A stretch of DNA of 64,000 nucleotides from Hydrogenophaga palleronii NBRC 102513 (GTDB lineage: Bacteria > Pseudomonadota > Gammaproteobacteria > Burkholderiales > Burkholderiaceae_C), in assembly GCF_001571225.1 (NCBI RefSeq), contig NZ_BCTJ01000007.1, positions 62,001-126,000 on the forward strand. The letters run 5' to 3'. Under the pieces are notes generated by a model. It searched no databases, was not told the DNA's origin, and was given only the letters and a program-made list of their open reading frames with translations. Made by a program: the position numbers and the translations under genes. Shown here one piece after another: positions 52,207 through 64,000 of the stretch (positions are counted from its first letter, which is position 1; every line of letters begins with the position of its first letter).

Positions 52207-52236
52207 CTTGAAAAGGCCCCCTTCGGCCCTTATCAT
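52207..52236 (+). promoter_or_regulatory. groESL promoter (sigma-70, overlapping a possible sigma-32 element)
   Basis: TTGAAA at 52208-52213 and TATCAT at 52231-52236 are 17 bases apart, a good sigma-70 pair. The same -35 region read as CTTGAAA (52207-52213), with CCCTTATC downstream, resembles the heat-shock sigma-32 consensus. Transcription would start within or next to the CIRCE element. Confidence 0.75.
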
Positions 52237-52262
52237 TAGCACTCGCTGGGGTTGAGTGCTAA
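52236..52262 (+). promoter_or_regulatory. CIRCE operator (HrcA binding site)
   Basis: TTAGCACTC at 52236-52244 and GAGTGCTAA at 52254-52262 with a 9-base spacer are a perfect match to CIRCE, the target of the HrcA heat-shock repressor. hrcA itself is not in this window. Confidence 0.97.
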
Positions 52263-52358
52263 CACCACCCGCCCCCAAGTCGATCAGCGGCAAGCCCCAC
52301 CCAGACGGGCAGGGTCTGCCGCCCTGAACAACCATCCTTTCCATACCCAGGAGATGCA

Positions 52359-52652
52359 ATGAACCTTCGTCCTCTCGCCGATCGCGTGATCGTCAAGCGC
52401 ATTGACAGCGAAACCAAGACCGCCTCCGGCATCGTCATCCCCGACGCCGCCGCCGAAAAGCCTGACCAAGGCGAAGTCCTGGCGGTCGGTCCCGGCAAGA
52501 AAAACGACAAGGGCGAACTGTCCGCCATGAACGTCAAGGTCGGTGACCGCGTTCTGTTCGGCAAGTACAGCGGCCAGACCGTCAAGGTCGCTGGCGACGA
52601 GCTGCTGGTCATGAAGGAAGACGACCTGTTCGCGGTTGTCGAATCCAAGTAA
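52359..52652 (+). CDS. groES: Co-chaperonin GroES
   Basis: 97 residues, starting [16 protein letters not shown], with AGGAG five bases upstream. The mobile-loop region [19 protein letters not shown] contacts GroEL. It forms the heptameric lid of the GroEL folding chamber. Controlled by the CIRCE operator and dual promoter upstream and followed by groEL after 34 bases. Confidence 0.98.
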   Translation: MNLRPLADRVIVKRIDSETKTASGIVIPDAAAEKPDQGEVLAVGPGKKNDKGELSAMNVKVGDRVLFGKYSGQTVKVAGDELLVMKEDDLFAVVESK

Positions 52653-52668
52653 TCACCGATCCACCTGA

Positions 52669-54333
<1,665 letters not shown>

Positions 54334-54351
54334 TTGCCCGGCGTTCAGGCC

Positions 54352-54412
54352 TGAGGACTGCGGTCCTCATCCCGACCCCAAAACCCTGCCGGGCAACCGG
54401 CAGGGTTTTTTT
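54352..54412 (+). terminator. Rho-independent terminator after groEL
   Basis: The stem CCCTGCCGG (54384-54392) / CCGGCAGGG (54397-54405) with loop GCAA is followed by seven T (54406-54412). A smaller hairpin, TGAGGAC/GTCCTCA at 54352-54358 and 54363-54369, precedes it. Confidence 0.95.
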
Positions 54413-54562
54413 ACGTCCTCCGGCTCCGCAGGCGCGTGGCGTGGCTGCCTCGCGTGTACCCTGCGAAGTCCGCAGTCCAAAGATGTGAACCAGGCCAGCA
54501 GAACTTCCCTGGCTCGCATCGATCTGGCATGCAGACACGTCCCGATCCCCAACGTCCTGATC

Positions 54563-55243
54563 ATGCAAACCGCCAACCGCTCACTTGCACCGCATGAGGT
54601 CATCGCACCGATTGCACCAGGCGTGCCGCGGATGTTGACGACACGCACCCTGCAAGAGGCAGACCGCAGGGCCTTCGTCCGCGTGATGAGCGCCGCCTTC
54701 GCACAGGACCCACTGTTCCTGGACCTTTTTGGCGAAGACCACCGCCAGCCGATGGCCGCGCACTGGCGCGCGGTGTTTTTTGCCTACCTGTTCGACCGCA
54801 GCCGCATCGCCGGCCACTGCCTGCTCGGCATCTTTGACGCTCATGGCTCGCTGCTGGCGGCCTGTGTGCTGGAAGACTCGGCGCGCCGCGGGCCGGTGCT
54901 GAGCCTGGCGTGGCGGGCGCTGCGCCTGCTGCCCCGCCTGCCCTGGCGCAGCATGCGCCTGCTCAATGCCTACATTCGCCGCACGCGCCATGCGGCACCC
55001 ACCTCGCACCACCACTACCTGACGATGGTCGGCACGCTGCCCGAGCGCCAGGGCCAGGGCATCGGCACCCGGTTGATGCACGGCCTGATCGATGCGGCAC
55101 GCCTGAGCGGGAACATGCAGGCCATTGCGCTGGACACCGAAAACGCCGCCAACGTGCCGCGCTACGAGAAGCTGGGTTTTCGGGTCAGCCAGCGGCTGCG
55201 CGTGAGCGAGACCGACGTGTACTGCATGCTGCTGACGCTGTAA
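54563..55243 (+). CDS. GNAT family N-acetyltransferase
   Basis: 226 residues. The acetyl-CoA binding motif is in PERQGQGIGTRLMHGLIDAA, and the C-terminal ENAANVPRYEKLGFRV is typical of GNAT fold 4. The start is uncertain: the ATG at 54563 has no ribosome binding site, and an internal ATG (MLTTRTLQEAD) about 23 codons later is also possible. Substrate unknown. It is isolated between groESL and the convergent transaldolase gene, with a 150-base upstream gap. Confidence 0.82.
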   Translation: MQTANRSLAPHEVIAPIAPGVPRMLTTRTLQEADRRAFVRVMSAAFAQDPLFLDLFGEDHRQPMAAHWRAVFFAYLFDRSRIAGHCLLGIFDAHGSLLAACVLEDSARRGPVLSLAWRALRLLPRLPWRSMRLLNAYIRRTRHAAPTSHHHYLTMVGTLPERQGQGIGTRLMHGLIDAARLSGNMQAIALDTENAANVPRYEKLGFRVSQRLRVSETDVYCMLLTL

Positions 55244-55273
55244 GGCCCGGGATGCCACCCGGCCGCGACAGGC

Positions 55274-56221
55274 TCAGGCGGCCTGGGTCAGCGCTTCGAG
55301 CTTGATGGTGTCGGCCACAAAGGCGCGGATGCCTTCGGACAGCTTGTCGGTCGCCATCGCGTCTTCGTTGAGCGCGAAGCGGAAGCTGGCTTCGTCGTGG
55401 GTCTCGAACGGAATGTCCAGCGACTGCGCTGCGGCAACATCCAGCGCGCGGTTCAGCGGCGCGTCGCTGGCCGCCAGCTGGGCCAGCAGCTCGGGGCTGA
55501 TGGTCAGCAGGTCACAACCAGCCAGCGCCGTGATCTGGCCCACGTTGCGGAAGCTCGCGCCCATCACTTCGGTGTGGATGCCGTGCTTCTTGTAGAACTC
55601 GTAGATGCGGCGCACCGAACGCACGCCGGGGTCGTTCGCGCCGGCCATGGCGGCTTCGTCCCAGTTCGCACCGGCGTTCTTCTTGTACCAGTCGTAGATG
55701 CGGCCCACGAAGGGCGAGATCAGCTGCACCTTGGCCTGGCCGCAGGCGACCGCCTGGGCGAAAGAGAACAACAAGGTGAGGTTGGTGTGGATGCCCTCGC
55801 GCTCCAGGCGCGCCGCGGCCTGGATGCCCTCCCAGGTGGAGGCGATCTTGATCAGCACGCGGTCGATGTGCACGCCTTCGCCCTGGTAGAGCTCGACGAT
55901 GCGGCGCGCGCGGGTGACGGTGGCTTCGGTGTCGAAGCTCAGGCGCGCATCGACCTCGGTCGATACCCGGCCAGGAATCAGCCCCAGGATCTCGCAACCG
56001 AAACGCACCAGCAGCCGGTTGGTCACCTCGTCCAGCCCTTGCGCGCCGTAGCGGGCGACCGCGTCTTTCAACAGGTGCGCGTACTCGGGCTTCTGCACCG
56101 CCTTGAGGATCAGCGAGGGGTTGGTGGTCGCGTCCTGCGGGGCGTAGGCTGCGAGCTGCTTGAAATCACCCGTGTCGGCCACGACGGTGGTGAACTGTTT
56201 GAGGGCATCGAGTTGGTTCAT
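55274..56221 (-). CDS. tal: Transaldolase
   Basis: 315 residues from ATG 56221. A class I aldolase of the pentose phosphate pathway that moves a dihydroxyacetone unit between sugar phosphates. The Schiff-base lysine is Lys125 in [34 protein letters not shown] and [14 protein letters not shown] are family blocks. A GTG-initiated longer frame overlaps the operator and is unlikely. It is divergent from the HexR-like regulator, with an operator between them. Confidence 0.96.
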   Translation of the reverse strand: MNQLDALKQFTTVVADTGDFKQLAAYAPQDATTNPSLILKAVQKPEYAHLLKDAVARYGAQGLDEVTNRLLVRFGCEILGLIPGRVSTEVDARLSFDTEATVTRARRIVELYQGEGVHIDRVLIKIASTWEGIQAAARLEREGIHTNLTLLFSFAQAVACGQAKVQLISPFVGRIYDWYKKNAGANWDEAAMAGANDPGVRSVRRIYEFYKKHGIHTEVMGASFRNVGQITALAGCDLLTISPELLAQLAASDAPLNRALDVAAAQSLDIPFETHDEASFRFALNEDAMATDKLSEGIRAFVADTIKLEALTQAA

Positions 56222-56243
56222 GCCCGGATTATCCGACAGATCG

Positions 56244-56258
56244 TGTAATAAAATTTCA
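56244..56258. promoter_or_regulatory. HexR-type operator between tal and the regulator
   Basis: TGTAATAAAATTTCA at 56244-56258 matches the HexR consensus (TGTAAT-N3-ATTACA in gammaproteobacteria) with one mismatch in the right half. It lies in the 71-base divergent region and overlaps TAAAAT (56249-56254), a probable -10 for the regulator, so auto-regulation and control of tal are likely. Confidence 0.75.
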
Positions 56259-56292
56259 TTCTTCGTCACGCCGATGTAACCTGGTACCCAGC

Positions 56293-57141
56293 ATGCTCGA
56301 CCGGATCAAAGCCTCCCTGCCTTCACTGGCCCCCGCCGAACAACGGGTGGCCAAGCTCGTTCTGCTGGACCCGCGCACCTTCGCCAGCCTGCCGGTGACC
56401 GAACTCGCCGAACGTGCTCACGTGAGCAAGCCGACCGTGGTGCGTTTCTGCCGCAGCATGGGTTACGACGGCCTGTCGGATTTCAAGCTCAAGCTCGCCG
56501 GCACGGTGAGCGAGGGTGTGCCCTTCATCCACCGCAGCGTGGACGTGGACGACAAGACTGGCGACGTGCTGGTGAAGGTGATCGACAACACGGTGGCGGC
56601 GTTCCTCAAGTACCGCAACGACGCCTCCAGCCACGCGATCGAAAAGGCGGTGGACGCGCTGGTGGCGACTTACCAGAACCGCGGCCGCATCGAGTTCTAC
56701 GGTGCCGGCAACTCGGGCATCGTGGCGCAGGACGCGCAACACAAGTTCTTCCGCCTGGGCATCAACGCCATCGCCTACAGCGACGGCCACATGCAGGTGA
56801 TGAGCGCCTCGCTGCTGGGCCCGGGCGACTGCCTGGTGATCATCTCCAACTCGGGCCGCACACGCGACCTGATGGACGCGGCCGACATCGCCCGCAAGCA
56901 CGGCGCGACCGTGATTGTCATCACCACCAGCGGCTCACCGCTGGCGCAACTCGGCCACATCCACCTCTCGGCCGACCACCCCGAGGGCTACGACCGCTAC
57001 AGCCCCATGACCTCGCGCCTGATGCACCTGATGGTGATCGACGTGGTGGCCACCTGCCTGGCACTGCGCATCGGCGGCACCAAGCTGCAGCCGCTGCTCA
57101 AGGAGATGAAGAACAACTTGCGGAGCAAGCGGTATACGTGA
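56293..57141 (+). CDS. hexR: HexR-like RpiR-family transcriptional regulator
   Basis: 282 residues: an N-terminal HTH of the RpiR type (about 1-77, [23 protein letters not shown]) and a C-terminal SIS sugar-phosphate binding domain (about 120-260, [20 protein letters not shown] and [18 protein letters not shown]). HexR proteins sense 2-keto-3-deoxy-6-phosphogluconate and control central carbon genes, often zwf, edd, gap and tal-type genes. The adjacent HexR-type site and tal gene support that name here. Confidence 0.9.
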   Translation: MLDRIKASLPSLAPAEQRVAKLVLLDPRTFASLPVTELAERAHVSKPTVVRFCRSMGYDGLSDFKLKLAGTVSEGVPFIHRSVDVDDKTGDVLVKVIDNTVAAFLKYRNDASSHAIEKAVDALVATYQNRGRIEFYGAGNSGIVAQDAQHKFFRLGINAIAYSDGHMQVMSASLLGPGDCLVIISNSGRTRDLMDAADIARKHGATVIVITTSGSPLAQLGHIHLSADHPEGYDRYSPMTSRLMHLMVIDVVATCLALRIGGTKLQPLLKEMKNNLRSKRYT

Positions 57142-57165
57142 CCGTGCGCGTTGCGCACAGGTCAC
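57138..57165. terminator. Hairpin between convergent hexR and oppF-type genes
   Basis: GTGAC (57138-57142) with GTCAC (57161-57165), and inside them GTGCGC (57144-57149) with GCGCAC (57153-57158), give an 11-base-pair interrupted stem with a 3-base loop. It begins within the hexR stop region and may serve both convergent transcripts; there is no U tract. Confidence 0.5.
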
Positions 57166-57170
57166 GCCCC

Positions 57171-59191
<2,021 letters not shown>

Positions 59192-59199
59192 CGGGTGTC

Positions 59200-60111
59200 T
59201 CAGCGCAAGCGGGGGTTGAGCGCGTCGCGCAGCCAGTCGCCGAGCAGGTTCACGCTGAGGGCGATCAGCACCAGCATGGCGCCCGGGAAGATGGTGATCC
59301 ACCATTCGCCGGAGAACAGGTAGTCGTTGCCGACGCGGATCAGCGTGCCCAGCGAGGGCGAGGTGGGCGGTGCGCCCACGCCCAGGAAGGACAGCGTGGC
59401 CTCGGTGATGATGGCCGTGGCCACCTGGATCGTGGCCAGCACCATCACCGGGCCCATGACGTTGGGCAGCACGTGGCTGCGCATGATGCGCAGCGGCGCC
59501 ACGCCGGTGACGCGCGCGGCCTGCACGTATTCCTTGTTGCGCTCCACCAGGGTGGAGCCGCGCACGGTGCGCGCGTACTGCACCCAGCCGGTGAGCGTGA
59601 TGGAGATGATGAGCACGCCGAAGGCCAGCGCCTCGTGCGCGTTGGGGAACAGGGCGCGGCCCACGCCGGCGATCAGCAGCGCGATCAGGATGGGTGGGAA
59701 GGACAGCATCACGTCGCACACCCGCATCAGCACACCGTCGACCCAGCCACCCAGGAAGCCGGCCAGCAGGCCGAAGCTGACACCGATCACCACCGACAGC
59801 AGCACCGAGGCCAGGCCCACCGCGAGCGAGATGCGCGCACCGTACATCAGGGCCGAGAGGATGTCGCGCCCCTGGTCGTCGGTGCCGAGCAGGAACTCGC
59901 GCGAGCCCTCGGCGCTCCAGGCCGGCGGCAGGCGGGCGTTGGAGAGTTCGAGCGTGGCGAGGTCAAACGGGTTGTGCGGCGCCACCCAGGGCGCGAACAC
60001 CGCGCCGAACACGCAGATGAGCGCGATCACCGCCGCCACGATGGCGGTGGGCGAGGTTCTGAAACTGTGGCCGACATCGCTGTCGAGCCCTCTTTTGATG
60101 AGGCTGATCAC
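59200..60111 (-). CDS. Dipeptide ABC transporter permease (DppC-type)
   Basis: About 303 residues (MISLIKRGLDSDVGHSF from GTG 60111). The BPD_transp_1 domain has the EAA-type loop EYVQAARVTGVAPLRIMRSH and the OppC_N segment FRTSPTAIVAAVIALICVFG. Two more GTG codons at 60141 and 60138 would extend the N-terminus but lie inside the arm of an intercistronic hairpin, so I prefer the inner start; none has a strong ribosome binding site. It pairs with DppB in the membrane. Confidence 0.9.
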   Translation of the reverse strand: MISLIKRGLDSDVGHSFRTSPTAIVAAVIALICVFGAVFAPWVAPHNPFDLATLELSNARLPPAWSAEGSREFLLGTDDQGRDILSALMYGARISLAVGLASVLLSVVIGVSFGLLAGFLGGWVDGVLMRVCDVMLSFPPILIALLIAGVGRALFPNAHEALAFGVLIISITLTGWVQYARTVRGSTLVERNKEYVQAARVTGVAPLRIMRSHVLPNVMGPVMVLATIQVATAIITEATLSFLGVGAPPTSPSLGTLIRVGNDYLFSGEWWITIFPGAMLVLIALSVNLLGDWLRDALNPRLR

Positions 60112-60138
60112 GTGGGGAGACCTGGTTGTATGCGCCAC

Positions 60139-60168
60139 CACCGCCGGGCCCGGAGGCGCGCGGCGGTG
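60139..60168 (-). other. Intercistronic hairpin between the binding-protein gene and dppC
   Basis: CACCGCCG at 60139-60146 pairs with CGGCGGTG at 60161-60168 across a 14-base loop, 12 bases after the binding-protein stop on the transcribed strand. One arm covers possible GTG starts of dppC. Such hairpins commonly stabilise binding-protein mRNA so that it is expressed above the membrane subunits; this is inferred here. Confidence 0.5.
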
Positions 60169-60180
60169 TGCGGTGCCGGC

Positions 60181-61767
60181 TTATTTCGCCGGTTTCACCG
60201 ACATGTAGCGGAAGGGCATGAAGTTGTCGGCCAGTTGCACCAGCTCGACGTTGTTGCCCACGCCCCAGGCCAGCGCTTGCTGGTGCAGCGGCAGGTGGCC
60301 GACGTCGTCGTTGTGGATCTGGAAGGCTTCCTTGATCAGCGCGTCGCGCTTGGCCTTGTCGGTCTCGGACTGGACCTTCAGGGTCAGCTCGTCGACCTTC
60401 GGGTTGCAGTAGGCACCCAGGTTGAACTGGCCACTGCCTTTGTCATCGACGCAGCGCATCAGGGCGTTCAAGGCGTTGTGCGAGTCGTAGGTGCCCGGCG
60501 TCCAGCCCAGCATGTAGAGGCTGGTGTCGCGACGCAGGATCTTGGGGAAGTAGGTGCCCTTGGTTTCGGCCTGCAGGTTGATCTTCACGCCGATGCGGGC
60601 CAGGTTGGCGGCCACCGCCTGGCAGATGTTGCCGTCGTTCACGTAGCGGTCGTTGGGGCAGTTCATCGCCACTTCGAAGCCATTCGGATACCCCGCCTCG
60701 GCCAGCAGCTTCTTGGCGCCGTCCGGGTCGTAGGGCAGGCGCTTGTCGAGTGCAGCGTCAAAACCGTTGATGCCGGGGCCGACCATCAGCCCCGTCGGCC
60801 GCGAGGCGCCGCGCATCACGGTGCGCTGGATGCCGTTGATGTCGATGGCCTGGTAGAACGCCTGGCGCACGCGCTTGTCCTTGAACGGGTTCTTGCCCTT
60901 CACGTTCGAGTACAGCAGTTCGTCGCGCTTCTGGTCCATGCCCAGGAAGATGGTGCGCAGCTCGGGGCCCTGCATCACCTTGCTCTTGCCGCTGGCGTTG
61001 ATGCGCGCCACGTCCTGCAGCGGCACCGGTTCGATCACGTCCACCTGGCCCGAGAGCAGCGCGGCCACGCGCGTGGAATCGTTGCCGATCGGCGTGTACT
61101 CCACGTTGACCACGTTGCCTTCGATCTTGCCCCAGTAGTTGCCGTTGCGCACGAAGCTGGTCTTGATGTTGGGCTGGCGCTCGCGCAGGCGGAACGGGCC
61201 GGTGCCGTTGGCGCGGAACGAGGCCGCGTTTTCGATGCCCTTGCGGCGGTCCACCGGCCGCAGCGCCTGGTTGTCCTCGGCCCACTTCTTGTTCATGATG
61301 AACAGCAGCGAGAGCACGTCGGGCAGGATGGGAAACGGGCCCTTGGTTTCGATGTCGACCGTGAAGTCGTTGACCTTGCGCACTTCCTTCACGTCGTTGG
61401 TGTAGCTCATCATGTCCGAGCCCTCGCCCGAGGCGCGGGCAAAGGTGAACAGCACGTCGTCGGCGGTGAAGGGCGCACCGTCGTGGAATTTGACGCCCTT
61501 GCGCAGCTCGAAGCGCCACACGCTGGGCGAGGTCTGTTTCCAGCTGGTGGCCAGGCCAGGCACGAGGTTCAGGTTGCGGTCGCGCGCCACCAGCGGCTCA
61601 TAGACGTTGTTGGTCACGCTGAGCTGCAGCGATTCGTTGAGCGAATGCGGGTCCATCGACAGGGCATCACCCTGGTTGCCGATGCGGATCGTCTGGGCCG
61701 ACGCCACCCCCATGGCAGCCATCGCGGTCGTGGCCAGTGCGGCTGCCAGTGTTTTCCTGAAGTTCAT
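60181..61767 (-). CDS. Peptide ABC transporter substrate-binding protein (family 5)
   Basis: 528 residues from ATG 61767, with AAGGAG upstream. A signal peptide (TLAAALATTAMAAMGVASAQ) precedes an SBP_bac_5 domain: WKQTSPSVWRFELRKGVKFHDG near residue 75 (read in two pieces) and FKDKRVRQAFYQAIDI near 280 are the usual landmarks. Captures di- or oligopeptides, or a related ligand, in the periplasm. Its start overlaps the amidohydrolase stop (ATGA). Confidence 0.92.
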   Translation of the reverse strand: MNFRKTLAAALATTAMAAMGVASAQTIRIGNQGDALSMDPHSLNESLQLSVTNNVYEPLVARDRNLNLVPGLATSWKQTSPSVWRFELRKGVKFHDGAPFTADDVLFTFARASGEGSDMMSYTNDVKEVRKVNDFTVDIETKGPFPILPDVLSLLFIMNKKWAEDNQALRPVDRRKGIENAASFRANGTGPFRLRERQPNIKTSFVRNGNYWGKIEGNVVNVEYTPIGNDSTRVAALLSGQVDVIEPVPLQDVARINASGKSKVMQGPELRTIFLGMDQKRDELLYSNVKGKNPFKDKRVRQAFYQAIDINGIQRTVMRGASRPTGLMVGPGINGFDAALDKRLPYDPDGAKKLLAEAGYPNGFEVAMNCPNDRYVNDGNICQAVAANLARIGVKINLQAETKGTYFPKILRRDTSLYMLGWTPGTYDSHNALNALMRCVDDKGSGQFNLGAYCNPKVDELTLKVQSETDKAKRDALIKEAFQIHNDDVGHLPLHQQALAWGVGNNVELVQLADNFMPFRYMSVKPAK

Positions 61768-63053
61768 GCTTCGCTCCTTGTTGCGTTTGTTGTGTTGGCG
61801 GAATGGGTTCTTGCGACCGGTTGGGCTTCGTCTGCCAAGGGCAGGCCGTGCTCCACCAGGCCCGCGTGCAGGGCCGCACCGAGCGGCAGCACCTCGTCGT
61901 TGAAGTCGTAGCGGCTGTTGTGCAGAAAGCAACTGCCCACGCCGTTCTCGGCGCCCTGCCCCAGGCGCAGGTAGGCGCCGGGTTTGACCTGCAACATGAA
62001 TGAAAAATCCTCGGCCCCCATGCTCGGGTCCATATCGCGGTCCACGTGTTCGTGGCCCACCAGCTTCTGCGCCACGTCGGCCGCGAAGCGCGCTTCGTCG
62101 CGCGTGTTGATGGTGGCCGGGTAGATACGTTCGTAGTTCACGTGGGCGGTGGCCCCCAGGCCCAACGCCACACCCAGGCAGACCTCCTGGATGCGTTTCT
62201 CCACCATGGCCTGCACTTCGGCGTTGAAGGTGCGCACGGTGCCGACCAGGGTGGCCTTGCCCGGCATCACACTGAAGGCGCCCATGTCGCCGGCCTGCAT
62301 GGCGCACACGCTGATGACCGCGCTGTCGATGGCGCGCACATTGCGCGAGACGATGCTTTGCAGCGCCGTGATGATGTGGGCAGAAACCAGCACCGGGTCA
62401 ATCGTCTGGTAGGGGTGCGCGCCGTGGCCGCCCTTGCCGGTGATCTCGATGGTGATGCGGTCGGCCGAGGCCATCATGGGGCCCGGGTTCACGCCCACCA
62501 TACCGGGGCGCATCTGCGGCCAGTTGTGCATGGCGTAGACCGAGTCCACCGGAAATCGATCGAACAGGCCGTCTTCGATCATGGCCTTGGCACCGGCAAA
62601 ACCTTCTTCGCCGGGCTGGAAGATCAGCACCGCCGTGCCGTTGAAGTGGCGCGTCTCGGCGAGGTAACGCGCCGCGCCCACCAGCATGGCGGTATGGCCG
62701 TCGTGGCCGCAGCCGTGCATCATGCCGGGCCGTGCAGAGCGCCAGGCAAAGTCGTTGTGCTCGGTCATGGGCAGCGCGTCCATGTCGGCGCGCAGGCCGA
62801 TCAAACGGCCGCTGTCCTGGCGGCGGCCGCGGATCACGGCCACCACACCGGTCTTGCCGATGCCGGTGTGGATCTCGTCCACACCACACACCTTCAGCGA
62901 CTCGACCACGCGCTGCGCGGTGTAGTGCTCTTCGAAGCCGATCTCCGGGTGGGCGTGCAGGTCGCGGCGCAAGGCCGTTAGCTCGGGGTGGAAGGCCGCG
63001 ATGTGCGCGAAGGCGCGGCCATGGGCCCGGATGCGCGACGCAGAAGAACTCAT
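61764..63053 (-). CDS. M20-family amidohydrolase (HipO/AbgB-like aminoacylase)
   Basis: 429 residues from ATG 63053. Motifs of the M20D amidohydrolases are LRRDLHAHPEIGFEEHYTAQ, GLRADMDALPM, the Cys-containing metal cluster HGCGHDGHTAML, and FQPGEEGFAGAKAMI with the Glu pair. Homologues hydrolyse N-acyl amino acids, hippurate or amide-type conjugates, and lie near peptide transporters. Being inside the transporter operon suggests it processes the imported substrate in the cytoplasm. It follows dppB with a 1-base gap. Confidence 0.9.
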   Translation of the reverse strand: MSSSASRIRAHGRAFAHIAAFHPELTALRRDLHAHPEIGFEEHYTAQRVVESLKVCGVDEIHTGIGKTGVVAVIRGRRQDSGRLIGLRADMDALPMTEHNDFAWRSARPGMMHGCGHDGHTAMLVGAARYLAETRHFNGTAVLIFQPGEEGFAGAKAMIEDGLFDRFPVDSVYAMHNWPQMRPGMVGVNPGPMMASADRITIEITGKGGHGAHPYQTIDPVLVSAHIITALQSIVSRNVRAIDSAVISVCAMQAGDMGAFSVMPGKATLVGTVRTFNAEVQAMVEKRIQEVCLGVALGLGATAHVNYERIYPATINTRDEARFAADVAQKLVGHEHVDRDMDPSMGAEDFSFMLQVKPGAYLRLGQGAENGVGSCFLHNSRYDFNDEVLPLGAALHAGLVEHGLPLADEAQPVARTHSANTTNATRSEA

Positions 63054-63054
63054 C

Positions 63055-64000
63055 TCAGTGGCCTCCCGCCTTTTCCACGCGAAGGCGCGGATCAACCGCG
63101 AAGTACAGCAGATCAACCACCAGGTTGATCACCACGAAGATCAGCGCGATCAGGCACAGGTAGGCCGCCATCACCGGGATGTCGGCAAAGGTCACGGCCT
63201 GGATGAACAGCAGGCCCATGCCGGGCCACTGGAACACGGTCTCGGTGATGATGGCAAAGGCAATCAGGCCACCGAGCTGCAGGCCGGTGATGGTCATCAC
63301 CGGCACCAGGGTGTTCTTCAGCGCGTGGCCAAAGTGCACGGCGCGGTCGCTCAGGCCGCGGGCGCGGGCGAACTTGATGTAGTCGGTGCGCAGCACCTCG
63401 AGCATTTCGGCGCGCACCAGCCGCATGATGAGCGTGAGCTGGAAGATCGCCAGCGTGATCGCCGGCAGGGTGATGTGGTGCCAGCCCTTGGCGCTGAGCA
63501 GGCCGGTGGACCACCAGCCGATCTGCGTCACCTCACCGCGGCCGAAGCTCGGGAACCAGCCCAGCGTGACGGCAAACACGAGGATCAGCAGGATGCCGAT
63601 CAGGAACGTGGGCAGCGACACGCCCAGCAGCGAGACCGTCATGAACACCTGGCTCATGAAGCTGCCGCGCTTGAGCGCCGCGTACACGCCCATCGGGATG
63701 CCGACTGCCAACGCCAGCACGGCGGCAACCAGGGCCAGCTCGATGGTGGCCGGCAGGCGCTCGCCAATCAGGCGCGACACCTTGGCACCCTGCCGCAACG
63801 ACAGGCCGAACTCGCCCTACGCCGCGTTGACCAGGAAGTGGCCGAACTGCACGATGAAGGGTTGATCCAGGCCCAGGTCGGCGCGCAGCTCGCGGATCTG
63901 CTCGGGCGTGGCGTCCTGCCCCAGCAGGAAGACGACCGGGTCGCCCACATACTGGAACAGCATGAAGGAGATCAGTGCCACGCTGACCATGACGACAACG
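63055..64000 (-). pseudogene. Dipeptide ABC transporter permease (DppB-type) interrupted by an in-frame amber codon
   Basis: Reading the minus strand from the window edge gives a continuous DppB sequence: FMLFQYVGDPVVFLLGQDAT, PEQIRELRADLGLDQPFIVQ and FGHFLVNAA, then a TAG (complement 63817..63819), then GEFGLSLRQGAKVSRLIGERLP and the rest of the permease to its normal end. The expected codon is CAG (Gln), one base from TAG. Frame and flanking similarity are undisturbed, so this is a point nonsense mutation or a base-calling error. The 5' end lies outside the window. If real, the transporter would lose one permease subunit, unless translation restarts at the TTG near 63798. Confidence 0.85.

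Overview
The window is about 64 kb of GC-rich (mid-60s percent by eye) bacterial chromosome. Gene content and order point to a betaproteobacterium of the Comamonadaceae, and Hydrogenophaga or a close relative would fit. The indicators are the mlaFED-mlaA-mlaC-mlaB / ABC / bolA / murA / his run, the pilMNOPQ-aroK-aroB-dgt run facing a class A penicillin-binding protein, cyaY-lptM-lysA, and System II cytochrome c maturation. The genus is inferred from these arrangements, not proven. No tRNA, rRNA, CRISPR array, prophage or classical insertion sequence was seen.

Layout. 1-4.9 kb (minus): histidine genes hisG-hisD-hisC-hisB with overlapping stop/start codons, preceded by murA and a bolA-family gene. 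5-10.8 kb (minus): a YadGH-like ABC exporter and the complete Mla phospholipid transport set. 11-17.3 kb (minus): gltBD glutamate synthase. 17.4-18.2 kb: a REP-associated tyrosine transposase bracketed by short inverted repeats, the one clear mobile-type gene. 18.2-27.4 kb (minus): an MFS permease, dgt, aroB, aroK and pilQPONM. 27.7-37 kb: mrcA, cyaY (minus), lptM, lysA and a complete branched-chain amino acid (Liv) ABC transporter. 37-43.1 kb (minus): msrQ-msrP, ccsB-resB and a dihaem cytochrome c4. 43.2-48.1 kb: engB, an alpha/beta hydrolase, two convergent LpxL-family acyltransferases and metK. 48.4-54.4 kb: a multi-PAS histidine kinase, an SDR, an FMN reductase and groESL. 54.5-64 kb: a GNAT, transaldolase divergent from an HexR-like regulator, and a peptide ABC operon (dppB, M20 amidohydrolase, binding protein, dppC, two ATPases) that runs off the right edge.

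How the genes work together. Most of the window is housekeeping. The envelope theme is strong: Mla lipid transport, MurA and the class A PBP for peptidoglycan, LpxL-type acyltransferases for lipid A, an LptM-type lipoprotein, and the type IV pilus assembly complex. The Liv and Dpp systems import amino acids and peptides. A clear HexR-type operator lies between tal and hexR, and a textbook CIRCE element controls groESL.

Main points for a second look: an in-frame amber codon interrupts the otherwise intact dppB permease. LivF carries arginine in place of the Walker A lysine. The metK leader can form mutually exclusive hairpins. The gltB and resB upstream regions share an 11-base element inside similar inverted repeats. 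A perfect 18-base palindrome precedes livG. The transposase gene sits between near-identical inverted repeats. I found no convincing wholly novel multi-gene system.
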